Assembly (NCBI GenBank): GCA_002794785.1
Contig: NBBA01000011.1
Span: forward strand, 372,001-436,000
DNA: 64,000 bases
Direction: 5' to 3'
DNA from: Coniferiporia sulphurascens
Taxonomy: Eukaryota; Basidiomycota; Agaricomycetes; Hymenochaetales; Hymenochaetaceae
How positions within the stretch are numbered: position 1 is the stretch's first letter; each line of letters starts with the position of its first letter. Positions 10,893 through 21,794 of this stretch are shown here, piece after piece. The translations under genes and the position numbers were made by a program. The notes under the pieces are model-generated. The model was not told the DNA's origin. It saw only the letters and a program-made list of their open reading frames with translations, and did not search any database.

Positions 10893-12692
10893 ATAGAGAC
10901 ATCTCTATTCTTCAGTGGAATGCTGTGCGCTCATTGGCCGCAGTCCATTCCCTTGTCCTGATCCTCACCACTGACCCATCCCCACCCACCACCATTTTGA
11001 TTCAGGAACCCCCCTGGTACCAAATCGGCCTCCAGCCATCCCTCACTGACCCCACCAGAATGCCGGTCCTCAACATACCCTCCCTTCCCGGGTACATAGC
11101 AGTCCTACCCCCAGCCACTCGGCCCCGGGTAGTCACCTATGTTTCCCATGCCATCCCCACCACCTCATGGTCGGTCCTCGGGGCCGCCTCAGCCGGCACC
11201 GACATCCTCACTATCGAAATCCGTGCCCACCAGACAATCCGCCTATGCAACTTTTACGGGATGCATGCACCAGACCGCACCACCACCACCCCACAATACC
11301 CAGGTGAGTTGTTCCTCTACACAATCCCGCCAGTCTTGGCCCCCACCCTCCTGGTGGCAGGCAACTTCAACCGTCGTCACCACTCATGGTCTGAACTCCC
11401 CGCTACCCGGCAGGAGGATTTGAGGGTGCAACCCCTCAATGACTTCTTCCGAGAGCACGGCCTCACGCCAGCTCACCTCCCGGACTCTGACTCATGGCCC
11501 CTCGACAATCATTGGCAGTGCTCTATTGACATGATCTGGGCCCCACCAGCCATCAACCCCGACACCATCATAGATTCGGGCTCTTCAACCACCTCCCCAC
11601 TGTCCGACCATGCCATGCTATGCTGGTCCCTGCCATCCCGACCTCCACCCCCTGTCATGAAAACACGCTGGCTCCTTCCGGATGACAGAGAAACTTGGAC
11701 TGATATCGCCTTCCCACTACTCGAAACTGCCTTCCGCCTCCCAGTGGGCGACACCCTTACCCTAGACATCAAAGCACAGGCAGTGGTCGACTCCATGATA
11801 GCCACCCTCGCCCCCTTCACCAGACTTGCCAAGCCATCAAAAACCGAGGTCCCCTGGTGGACCCCAACATGCAAATCACTCCTCCAGGTGATAGCGACGG
11901 CCACCACCCCCCTTCAGCAATCAGCAGCCTGCCATGCCTTCAAACATGGCGTATGAGCGGCCAAGCGGCATTTCTACACTGACCAAGCCGACACCGCAGA
12001 CGCCTCCAACATCTGGAACTGGGCCAAACATGGCCTCGGCAACCGACCCACACCTATTCCATCGCTAAGAAAGGGTGATGGCACCTTCACCCAATCGGAT
12101 GATAAGAAAGGTGAGCTCTTCCACATGACCTTCTTCATGCCCCCCCCACCTCCAGTAGCGGCCGTCAACCTGCCACCCCCCCCCAACCAGCTGCCCCACC
12201 TATACTCCTCATGGAGCTTACAGGGGCACTGGCCGACACCTCCAACTTGTCGGCTCCAGGCCTCTCCGGAATCGGCTACTGCCCACTCAAATGGGTGGTA
12301 GACGCCTACCTGGAAGAGATAATTACCCTTTTCAATGACTGCCTGAGCAGGGGGCACCACCCCAAGTGCTGGCAGGCGGCAAAGGTGGTAATGCTGCAGA
12401 AGCCTAACAAGAAGGACCCGTTTTCACCAAGATCATATTGGCCCATCACCCTTGAGGAGACCTTAGGGAAACTCCTCGAAAAGATCATAGCTAACCAGCT
12501 CCAGTTCCTCGCTAACATGCGGGACTGGCTGCCCCCTAACCAATACGGGGGGCATCAGGGACACTCAGTCTATGACGCTGCCCAGCACCTCCTACAGATT
12601 GCAGAATGCACCCATGCAGAGGGCCTGGTATGTTCGGTCCTTGCGATCGACATACAGGGCTTCTTCGACTCGGTGCATCTGCAACTCCTCCA
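10889..12692 (+). pseudogene. Copy D ORF2 part 1: endonuclease and N-terminal RT
   Basis: ORF2 starts at ATG 10889, overlapping the ORF1 stop as ATGA. The endonuclease is open to 11956: ILQWNA, IQEPPWYQIG, LLVAGNFN (Gly-Asn for the usual Gly-Asp in GDFN) and SDHAMLCW. A TGA at 11954-11956 stands where copy A has CGA. A frameshift lies in the C run near 12175. RT resumes at LTGALADTSNLSAPGLSGIGY and continues to DSVHLQLLH, where copy A is inserted. The changed aspartate in GDFN would also hurt endonuclease activity. Confidence 0.86.
12677..12692 (+). repeat. Target-site duplication of copy A, left
   Basis: atctgcaactcctcca matches 31121-31136 with one mismatch (16 bp). The right-hand copy follows directly on the A-rich tail of copy A. 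Joining the two sides restores the reading DSV..QLLH/RQLLDL of copy D RT. Confidence 0.88.
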
Positions 12693-12748
12693 TCCTTCTT
12701 GACCAGTAACCACCACCATTGACTAGTGTGGGCAGCTAAAACTCCCCC

Positions 12749-14789
12749 ATGTCAAACCCCAGTGGATACAGGAATGCTCTACATTCGACTCGACCACCCC
12801 TCCCACCTCCCTCATCGGCCAGCGCTGATGCCGACAGGGCCGCTAGGGCCGCCGCCAACTGGGTGGCTGCTGGCAACGTCGCTGCGGCAATGCACAGCAC
12901 CACCCCCACCCCTGCCCAAATAGACCCAGGCCTCCCAGCGTCGTCCCCAGACATGCTCCGCCTCGCACCCTCCCCTGCTATCGGAGTATCGAACACGGAA
13001 TTCACCCACACGTTCGAGCATGTCAGCCGCCCCCCGTCTGAAGGCTCCAACCCACCGGCCAGCTCCAACGAGCCAGGCGAAATGGAGGACATCCTCGAGA
13101 ACCCACACACACCTTCGCCACCACTTACTAACAAAAGGTCGTCTGAAAACCTCTCACCGCACACCCCCGACCCTGCCCTCGAGCTCAGTTCGAACCACAC
13201 ACATCGGGATTTATGTACTCCATCTCCTGAGCACTAGAGGACTTCGACAGGAGGACCCACCGCTACAACCCTGAAGAGATTGACCAAGCAGCGGCAAAGT
13301 TTGTTGGCGACCTCCTCTGGAACGTCCAACAGACCATAACCGGTGTTTTGAGGGATGAGAAGGACCCCCAACACATCATCTCACACAACATTGAGATGGC
13401 CTACAACATTGCAAGGGAGGGGGCGGAAGCCTCCCTGCCAGCGCCCTTTGCCCCAGTTCACCCCCAACAAAGGACCCCGATCACCGCCACTCAACCCTCC
13501 GCCCTCATCAGGACCCCGGAACCACTAATGTGTCACCAGATGTGGCAGCGCTGACCAATATAGTCAAACAGCTGTCCACAGAAGTGGCCTCCATCTCCTG
13601 TCAGGTCTCGACCCTGGTCAACTGGCCCACACCTCAGGCCCCACAGGCCCAGAAGGCCCAGACCGCTACCACCACCACCACTGCCCAGCCTGCTAACACC
13701 GCGGCGCTGGCATCCTCCTACGCCCAGGTGGCGGCCGCCCCAGCCCCACCCACCGCCTCCAATCCCAACCCGATTGCACCAAACTCGGGCATGGTCTTCA
13801 CAACAGTGACCCACAAGAAGAAGAAGAAGCGACGGCAAGTCCCGCCCCCACCCCCGGTTTACGCCAAGGACCCAACTCTGGTCCTAATCCCTGCCGTCGT
13901 CCCAAAGACCGAGCTGCAACTCCCCACCATGCGCCTCACCGCCACTGCCTGTGAGTTCTTCTCCTCCCTTCCCACTGCTGACCAGGTCATGGTCCTCACA
14001 TCCTCCTTCAATGTGAAGGGAAACCTCGTAACCTCATTCGCCAAGCGCCCCTCCTCTGCCTCTCCCGCCACCGACACGATCATTGATCGCCACTCAGCGG
14101 CATTTGCGGCCCACATGTGTGACGGGTGCCTATCCGCAACAGCCAAACAAATCTCTGCCCAGTTCACCCTCACCCCAGTCCGAGTCCACCCCCGGTCCGC
14201 CCTCTGCATCTCCATGGTGCCATGCGTGGACTACCTATTTGGCCAGAATGGCCACACCATCTCCCCAAAGGCCCTGATGGCCGAAATCCGGAATAACCCG
14301 GCGCTCCGCACCCTCGACTTTGTTGTTGACCCCCACTTTGCTGCCACTGAGGACCACCTCCCGACCCTTCAGAAGTGCCCCGTGGCTTTCTCCTTCTCCG
14401 ACCCTGACGGATCAATTCGTGCGCAGCTCCTCAAGTGCCCATGAGTTTGGTTATTCGGCGCCTCCCTCCCTCTATCCGTCCCTCCTTACCGCCCAAGCCT
14501 CACCCAGTGTGAGCGCTGCCAGGGCTTAGGCCACGGGACGAAAGGATGCCGAGCCCAGCCGTGCTGCACCGACTGTGGAGGAGGTCACCTCTCCCACAAC
14601 CACCATAAGTCATGCGCATCCTGTGCAACTGAAGCCATTGAGGGCGATCAGTGCCCTCACCCTCGCTACTGCACGAACTGCAAAGGCGACCACCCCACCA
14701 CCCTCCCTCAATGTCCCAAGAAACAGCGTTTCCGCCAGATCCTCGGGGCTGTTGAAGGCACCGACAATGAAATCATGGAGGATCAATGA
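12749..14789 (+). pseudogene. Copy A ORF1 (gag-like), frameshifted
   Basis: It starts at ATG 12749 (MSNPSGYRNALHSTRP), 56 nt from the element end. The frame is disturbed between about 13140 and 13240: the reading RPCPRAQFEPHTSGFMYSIS continues in another frame and meets a TGA before ALEDFDRRT. The 13530-14444 stretch holds the heptad-like LTNIVKQLSTEVASIS, KKKKKRRQV and the YAKDPTLVLIP core. A TGA at 14442-14444 (cysteine or arginine in sisters, CP.VW) precedes the zinc knuckles CERCQGLGHGTKGC, CTDCGGGHLSHNHHKSC and CTNCKGDHPTTLPQC. The stop at 14787-14789 overlaps ORF2. Confidence 0.85.
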
Positions 14790-17228
14790 ATAGGGACATC
14801 TCTATTCTTCAGTGGAATGCCGCCTGCTCTCTAGCCGCAGTCCATTCCCTTATCCCGATCCTCACCACTGACCCATCCCCACCCACCATTATTTTGATAC
14901 AGGAACCGCCCTGGTACCAAATAGGTCTCCAACCCTCACTCACTGACCCAGCCGGCATGCCAGTTCTCAATGTCCCGTCACTTCCAGGATATATAGCGGT
15001 ACTTCCCCCAGCCACCCAGCCAAGGGTCGTAATGTATGTATCCCGGACCATCCCATCAACCGCCTGGTCCGTCCTCAGCACCGCATCCTCTGGCACTGAC
15101 ATCCTCACCATCGAAATCCATTCCCAGTGGACGATCCGCCTCTGCAACTACTATGGAATGCATGCCCCGGATCACACCACTGCCACCCCCCTCTACCCTG
15201 GTGAGTCGTTTCTCTTTGCAATTCCACCAGCTTTGGCATCCACCCTCCTGGTGGCAGGCGACTTTAACTGTTGCCACCACTCATGGTCCGAACTACTCGC
15301 TTCCTGGCAGGAGAATTTGAGAGTGCAACCTCTCGATGACTTCTTCTGGGAGCATGGCCTTGCACCAGCCCACCTCCCAGATTCGGACTCAAGGCCCATC
15401 AACAATCGTCGGCGGTGCCCAATTGACATGATCTGGTCCCCACCTGTGATCAACCCCGACTCTATTCTAGATTCGGGTACCTCAACCACCTCCACATTAT
15501 CCGACCATGCCATCATACACTGGTCGTTGCCGACTCGGCCCCCGCCTCCACTTGCCAAAACCCGCCGACTAACACCAGCTGACAGGGAGGAGTGGACCGA
15601 CATCGCCTTCCCACTACTTGAAACTGCCTTCACACTACAGGCAGATGACACCCTCACCCTAGACATCAAAGCACAGGCCATGGTCGACTCTATGATCGCA
15701 GCCCTCGCACCATTCACCCGAATCACCAAGCCGTCCAAATCTGAGGTACCATGGTGGACCCCAACATGTAAAGTGCTCCTACAAGCAATTTCAACAGCCC
15801 CCACCCCCATTCAACGGTCAGCAGCCTGCCACGCCTTTAAGCGGGGCATCCGAGCAGCAAAGTGAAACTTCTATGCCGAGCAAGCAGACCAGGCAGACGC
15901 CTCCAACATCTGGAGCTGGGCCAAACATGGCCTCGGCAACTGACCTACACCTATCCCCTCGCTTAGAAAGTGGGATGGCACCTTCACCCAGTCTGATGCC
16001 GAGAAAGGTGAGCTTTTCTGCACTACTTTCTTCACGCCCCCACCACCATGACAAGCGGCCAACACACCGCTGCCCCCCCCCCAACCAGCTGCCCCGCCCA
16101 TCCTCCTCACGGAGCTCACGGGGGCACTGTCCGACACCTCCAACCTGTCGGCTCCGGGCCTCTCAGGGATCGGCTACTGCCCTCTCAAATGGGTGGTGGA
16201 CACCTACCCCGATGAGATCCTCGCCCTTTTCAACGACTGCCTGCACATGGGGCACCACCCCAAGTGCTGGTGGTTGGCAAAAGTGGTCATGCTTTGGAAG
16301 CCAAACAAGAAGGACCCCTTCTCACCCCACTCATACTGACCCATCTCCCTCGAAGAGACCTTAGGGAAACTCCTCGAAAAGATCATTGCTAACCGGCTCC
16401 AATTCCTCGCTAACACAAGAAATTGGCTGCCACCTAACCAATACGGGGGGCGTCAAGGACATTCCGTCTACAACGCCACCCAGCACCTCCTCTAGATTGT
16501 GGAATGAGCCCATGCCGAGGGCCAAGTATGTTTGGTCCTCATGGTTGACATACAAGGCTTCTTCGACTCGGTAAACCCCCAACTCCTTCACCGGCAATTG
16601 TTGGACCTCCAGTGTCCGCCAGACATGGCAAACTGGTGTCTGTCCTTTATGATGGATCGGCAAGTAGCTATCGCATTCGATGGCACTACCCTCCCAACTG
16701 CCCAAAAACCCGACCTCGGCACCCCTCAAGGGTCACTGGTATCTCCGATCCTCTCGACAATCTTCACGGGTGTGGTCCTCCGGAAATTTCATCAAACTGG
16801 CACCACAGCACTGGCATACATCAATGACCATCTCCTTGTATGCGTCGGACCCAGTGTGGCATCCGACTGCCAGCAACTTTCCAATGCATACCACCAACTC
16901 AATGCCCATTTTGGCGCCATCGGTCTCAACATTGAAGCCGCCAAAACGGAGTGCCAACATTTTCACCCCCCCCCAATGCCACTCAGCTGCCTATACCAAC
17001 TGGGACACTATGGGGGTCTGGGTCGCCCCCACCATGCTAATCCGACCCTCCATCCCACTCCACTGGCTGGGAATATGGTGGGATCCCGCCCTCACGTTTA
17101 AGGCCCACGTGGAACGCATGCACTCCAAGGGCCTCTCCACCCTAGCTGCCCTCCACATCCTCGGCAACACGGAACATGGAATTTCGGCCCTTCTCCTCCG
17201 TCGACTATATACCGCCTGTGTCTGCTCC
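14786..17228 (+). pseudogene. Copy A ORF2 part 1: endonuclease and RT
   Basis: It starts at ATG 14786 within ATGA. The endonuclease is open to 15865 (IQEPPWYQIG, LVAGDFN, SDHAIIHW). A TGA at 15863-15865 breaks the linker, and further stops lie near 15944, 16050, 16338, 16494 and 16507. RT resumes at 16532 (FFDSVNPQLLHRQLL). Its catalytic box reads YIND (16817-16828) instead of YVDD, a G-to-A change of the first aspartate codon that should abolish polymerisation. The reading continues in another frame to RRLYTACVCS, where C is inserted. Confidence 0.85.
17217..17228 (+). repeat. Target-site duplication of LINE C, left
   Basis: tgtgtctgctcc matches 29225-29236 (tgtgtccgctcc), 12 bp with one mismatch. 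It abuts the poly-T that is the poly-A tail of the minus-strand element C. Confidence 0.82.
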
Positions 17229-17419
17229 TTTTTTTTTTTTTTTTAAAATTCTGCATTTGTATACTGCTACATTACAAAGTAAAAGACACGGATGTGAAGC
17301 CAAGTGAAGTGATGTGTAGGATGAGATTAACAAGGTATAAAGTGTCTGATTTTAAACGTGTGGAGTGGTATGATGTTTGTGTTTCGGAATTTTTATTCTA
17401 AAATTTAAGGTGGAAAGAA

Positions 17420-20400
17420 TCAGGAAGGAGGAATTGGGTCATGAATGGTGAAAGCTTTTGTGAATGCGTTAGAGGAATTTAAAAATGATGCAAATTTTTG
17501 GAGATAACTTTCTTTGGTGAAAAAAATTTGGTCTGGTGGTGGTATGACATTCCCGAAGGCCTGAATGCGTGCAAACTTGAGGAGAGGGCACCGACATATG
17601 ATATGATCCTGTGTTTGTATGAGTTCGCCACAAGGGCATGACATGGGATTGGTGGGTATGAATCTCCGGTAATAATCTCCAAAATGACCGTGACCTGTGA
17701 TTGCCTGGAACATGCGCGATGATATGTCTTGAGGGTAGTAAAAATGTTTCCAGAAGTTAGGAAGTTTGGACGTAGGGACTGCGGGTAGTGTATTGAATGA
17801 TGCAGAGTCCACGATGTTTTTAGTGTTTTTAATAAGATTAACCCAGGATGTTGTCATGTTGAGGTTGATATTTTCTTTTTCCCCAGCATATGTTTTTAAC
17901 AGGAAAGGTCGGCTGATTGGTGAGAAGTGTGTGAGTTTGTCCACGATGACGTTGCCGGGAATGTCCAAATGACCAGGAGACCAATGAAGATGAATGTGGT
18001 TGCGAGTATTGGAAGTAAATGTGTCAGAAAAACGACGAAAATTTTTTGAAGAAATCTGAGCAGCATGTGGGGATAAGTCAATGATGGCGGGAATGCATGA
18101 AGACGAGTCAGAGAAAAAATGAATATTATGAATATGAGATGAGGAAAGAATGTGTCGTTGGTGGAAGAGGGTGATATGTTCTGTACATTTTGCGAGGGCA
18201 TACATTTCGGCATCGAAGGAGGAACCAGAAGGAGAGCAGTAGAAATGACCGAGGTCAATGATTTGGGATTGATGATAAATAACGAATGCAGATATGGTAA
18301 CGGAATGATTGTTTTTGTAATTTTTTGAACCATCTGTATATATTAAAAGATTGTGAATATTTTTTGAAAGCGAATCATGAAGAAGAAGAATTTGATTTTT
18401 TTGTTGGTTTTTACGGTCTAAAGGAGAGATGCCAGGATGGAGGTGATAAGAAAGAGATTGAAAATGATATTGTGTTGGATTATTCGGTAAATGTTGAGAC
18501 GGATGGGCGAGGTAGGGATTTATGTGTTCGGTTCGAGGATCGGCGAGGAAAGCTAGACAGTGAAGTTGAGTTTTTGGTTTTGCTGACAATGATTTGTGAC
18601 GTGACGCGATAGGTGGTTTAGAGGTAGGGAGACGAGGCCAAGATGGAGGAAGGCGATTGAGGAGTTGAGAATTAAGTGGTAGACGGTTTAGGTGAAGAGC
18701 GGTCGATTGATTATATTTGTTGAGAAGAATTGTTATTGGAAGGACGTGGGCGATGTGATGTAAAGCATGTGACGGAGTTGTTCGGAAAGTGCCGGTGAGG
18801 AGACGTAGGCTTTGGTTTTGAGCAACTGACATGCATTGTAGTTTAGATTTTTGGCGAATGCTGGTGTACCATAATTGAAACCCATAAGTGAGGACTGGGA
18901 GCATGTTCGAGTAATGAAGGGTTCGAAAGTTGGTGAATGACAGGCCCCGAATAGTGTTGCCGAGGATGCATAAGGCCGTGGACATGGATCGTGCGCGCAT
19001 GCACATACATTGGATGTGGTGATTAAAATTGAGTCTTTGGTCAAGAAAAAACCCGAGCCAACGGATGATAGGAGAAGGAGTAATGGTAACTGGGGGTGAA
19101 TGAGGATTCAAGAGAGTAATAGAAGGAAGAGATGTGGGGGAAAAACCGTGTCATATAAAATGAATAAGGTCAGATTTGAAATGATCGATGGATAGTTGGA
19201 TATCGTTTAGTTTACTAGAAATGATATTATATGCGTCTTTGAGAAGAGAAATGTTTTTTATGTATGATTCGGAGTAGATGAGAATGAGTTGGTCATCGAC
19301 ATATGCTTTGAGGCAAGTGTCTGAGGATGAATTAAATTCGTTTAGAATAAAGGACGTGTAAATGGAGGAAAGAATTGGTGAAATCGGCGAGCCTTATGGT
19401 ATGCCGACGTTATGGATTGGTCTAGGATCAGAAAGAAAATTGTCAATTTTAAAAGATATGTGTCTGTCAGTAAGAAATGCTTGAGTCCATAAAATAATTT
19501 TTTGGTTGAATCCGAGAAGGTGTAGGGAATGTAAAAGTCGCGAGTGATTGACATTGTCAAAATAGCCTTTAATGTCGATGGCGAGTGCGGAGACGAAAAG
19601 TTTTTTTTTTTATGTGTGATTTGAATGTCGTGAATTAACGATAAACCAGCATCAATAGTGGACAAGTTGGAATGACCACCAAATTGAATAGTGGGAACAA
19701 GGTTGAACCGACCGACATCCCAGGTGAGATGCTTAGTGATAATTTTTTCGAGGATTTTACCCATGCATTCCAGAAGAGCGATTGGACGATACAATCGTGG
19801 ATTACTAGAGTCAGTTTTGTTAGGTTTTGGAATAAGGACAACATTAGCATTTTTCCATGGATGAAGGTGTCGAGAAAAACATTCATTGAAAAGATTGAAA
19901 AGAATGGTCGGATGTGTCGCGTTTACCCATTTAAGATAAGTGTAAGAAATGTTAGAGATGCCTGGTGCTGAATTGTTGTGAGTGAGGTTAAGGCACATGT
20001 CGATTTCGTTCTGAGTAATATGGGGGGAAGCCCAAGTTGGTTTCTTTGGTGGGTCGTAAGGAAGATTCATAACATTTGGTTGAGGTGTTGCCGAGAAGAA
20101 GGATTGATGGAAAACATGCGCTTGTTGTTCTGGTGTATGTGCGAATTGATCGTTATATAGAATTGGTGGAGTATGAGTTTTGCGTTTGCCGGAAGACCAT
20201 TTGGCATATCAATAAATGTCATATGATGATGCTCCTTCGAGAACGGAGGTTGCCCACAATTGTTTAGCTTTCTTGAAAATGGTACGTGCTTCTTTATGGA
20301 GATGTTCTTTTTCGAAGTTATTGGAGCAATCCCGAAAGGCGCGTATTGCCTGGTCGCATTTGTTGTTCCACCAGTAAGAATATGTAAATGTTGAAGAAGA

Positions 20401-20589
20401 AGTTTGTGGCATGATTTCGGATGTCGTAAGCGTTATAAGGTTGTTAAGTCATTTAGAGAAGTCAATAACTGATTCGTCGTTAATAAGAGGGGGAAGTGGT
20501 TGTTCGTCGAGATGAAAGCTGAATTTTTCTATCCATTCTTGTTTGTGTTCCGGATCATATTTGTACGTGATGGAATGTTCTTCTGGGTT
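17420..20589 (-). pseudogene. LINE C ORF2 part 2: RT and RNase H
   Basis: The reading starts upstream with EEHSITYKYDPEHKQEWIEKF next to the B insertion. RT motifs include NNSAPGISNISYTYLKW (about 19950), ALLECMGKILEKII, the active site YVDD at 19292-19303 and a GIP.GSPISPILS box in which glutamine is TAA (near 19395). The region 19111-17420 is one open stretch of 563 codons. It carries the RT thumb, RNase H (IYTDGSKNYKNN, DAEMYALAKC, FFSDSSSC, HLDIPGNVIVDKL) and a zf-RVT-like CPCG..DHIICRC motif. At least two in-frame stops occur, near 20209 and 19395. The stop is at 17420. Confidence 0.85.
20577..20589 (+). repeat. Target-site duplication of LINE B, left
   Basis: gttcttctgggtt is repeated perfectly at 25902-25914 after the A-rich tail of B. 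On the minus strand it encodes the NPEE of LINE C ORF2. Removing B restores the reading FLPINTDFNPEEHSITYKYD. Confidence 0.94.
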
Positions 20590-20597
20590 CACGCCAA

Positions 20598-21794
20598 ATG
20601 GCCTACATGATGCAGCGGATGGACACCCTTGAACGCCCCCCCCCACGCTCCACGGGGGTCGGGACCGCCCCCTCCGGAGACAGGAAAGGGAAGGGTAAAG
20701 CCAACCCAAGTACTGCCCCTCCTCCACCACAAGGACCTTTGGGCCCTTCTAACCTCACCGCTGGGTCCACCTTGCCGACACCTGTCACTCCAGGTCTTGC
20801 CGCGGGTGGGGCTACCCCTGCCACTGCCCCTGCTACTGCAGCGCCAGTGTCAACAGGGGCCCCCACTACTGCTAGCGCTGTGAAACAAGAGCCGAAGCGT
20901 GCAGTCCTCCCGGTTATCCGTACCATTATGGACCCGACCCTCGCCATCCGCTTCCATGGAGCCCCACCCCCTGCTGAAGCGCGCCCCACCGATTCCCAGA
21001 CGACCATCAACGTCCGGACTGCCCTCTCACGCTTCCCCACTGTGGCCAAACTGGTCGTACGCGCTGCCCACTGGAACGATCGAGGCAACTGCTTCGTTAC
21101 GTTCGCTCACAACACCCATGTTCCGACGATGAATAGCGTGAAGGAAGTTGTGATGGCATCCGTGCAAAGCGTCTACCCCGCCACAGTCTCCCAACTCGTA
21201 TCTTGGGCCTGCCTACAAATTGCTGAAGTCCCCACGCATCCTGCGCCGGGCCTACCTGCCTTCACAGCGGCGGATCTCCAAGCTGAATTCCGCGCCGCCA
21301 ACCCTCACCTCCTCTCGCTACCCATGACTCTTGAGCCCGACTGGACCCGGGCCTATAATCTCTTGGGTGAGGACGTCATGTCTGCCCCCATCGCCTTCTC
21401 CTTTGAAGACCCCACGGGCTCCCGCTCTGCGAGTATCCTCTCCACCCCAAGGAACCGCGTCGTCTACATGTTCGGCCGCCGGCTCAAACTGGTGGCTCGA
21501 CGTGATCTCCCCCGCCTCATGCAGTGCACCAAGTGCACTGCTTTAGGTCACCTTGTTCAAAACTGCAGGAACCGCCCGTGGTCGTGCCTCATATGCGCTG
21601 GCCGTCATCATACTGACGACCACCGCATGCGCTGCCCCGGTTGTGTCCGCGACGCCCTTCCGGCCTCCACCCCCTGCAACCACCCCCCTAAATGCTCGAA
21701 CTGCTCCGGTGAACACTGCGCCGACTCTTCCAGCTGCCCCAAACAGCGTGGCCGTGCCCGTTCCTCTTTCACCCCACCCCCAGTTGATGAGTAG
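20598..21794 (+). CDS. LINE B ORF1: gag-like zinc-knuckle protein (398 aa)
   Basis: This open frame starts at the first ATG of the element (MAYMMQRMDTLERPP). The true start may have been lost by 5' truncation. Residues 1-110 are proline-, alanine- and threonine-rich. A conserved core follows (IMDPTLAIRFHG, then RAAHWNDRGNCFVTF), parallel to the DPTLVLIP/NVKGNLVTSF core of family A. The C-terminus holds three knuckles: CTKCTALGHLVQNC (CX2CX4HX4C), CLICAGRHHTDDH..C and CSNCSGEHCADSSSC. The expected role is binding element RNA in the ribonucleoprotein. The TAG stop at 21792-21794 overlaps the ORF2 ATG in an 8-nt ATGAGTAG arrangement. Confidence 0.88.
   Translation: MAYMMQRMDTLERPPPRSTGVGTAPSGDRKGKGKANPSTAPPPPQGPLGPSNLTAGSTLPTPVTPGLAAGGATPATAPATAAPVSTGAPTTASAVKQEPKRAVLPVIRTIMDPTLAIRFHGAPPPAEARPTDSQTTINVRTALSRFPTVAKLVVRAAHWNDRGNCFVTFAHNTHVPTMNSVKEVVMASVQSVYPATVSQLVSWACLQIAEVPTHPAPGLPAFTAADLQAEFRAANPHLLSLPMTLEPDWTRAYNLLGEDVMSAPIAFSFEDPTGSRSASILSTPRNRVVYMFGRRLKLVARRDLPRLMQCTKCTALGHLVQNCRNRPWSCLICAGRHHTDDHRMRCPGCVRDALPASTPCNHPPKCSNCSGEHCADSSSCPKQRGRARSSFTPPPVDE

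Noticed and set aside
17420..19111. Stand-alone 563-codon host gene with an RNase H domain
   Set aside because: It is continuous with RT motifs upstream and a poly-A tail downstream, and is bracketed by LINE C duplications.
20603..21088. 161-codon minus-strand ORF opposite LINE B ORF1
   Set aside because: Low-complexity Gly/Ala/Val translation of the opposite strand; no start context or homology, and it overlaps a well-supported ORF1.
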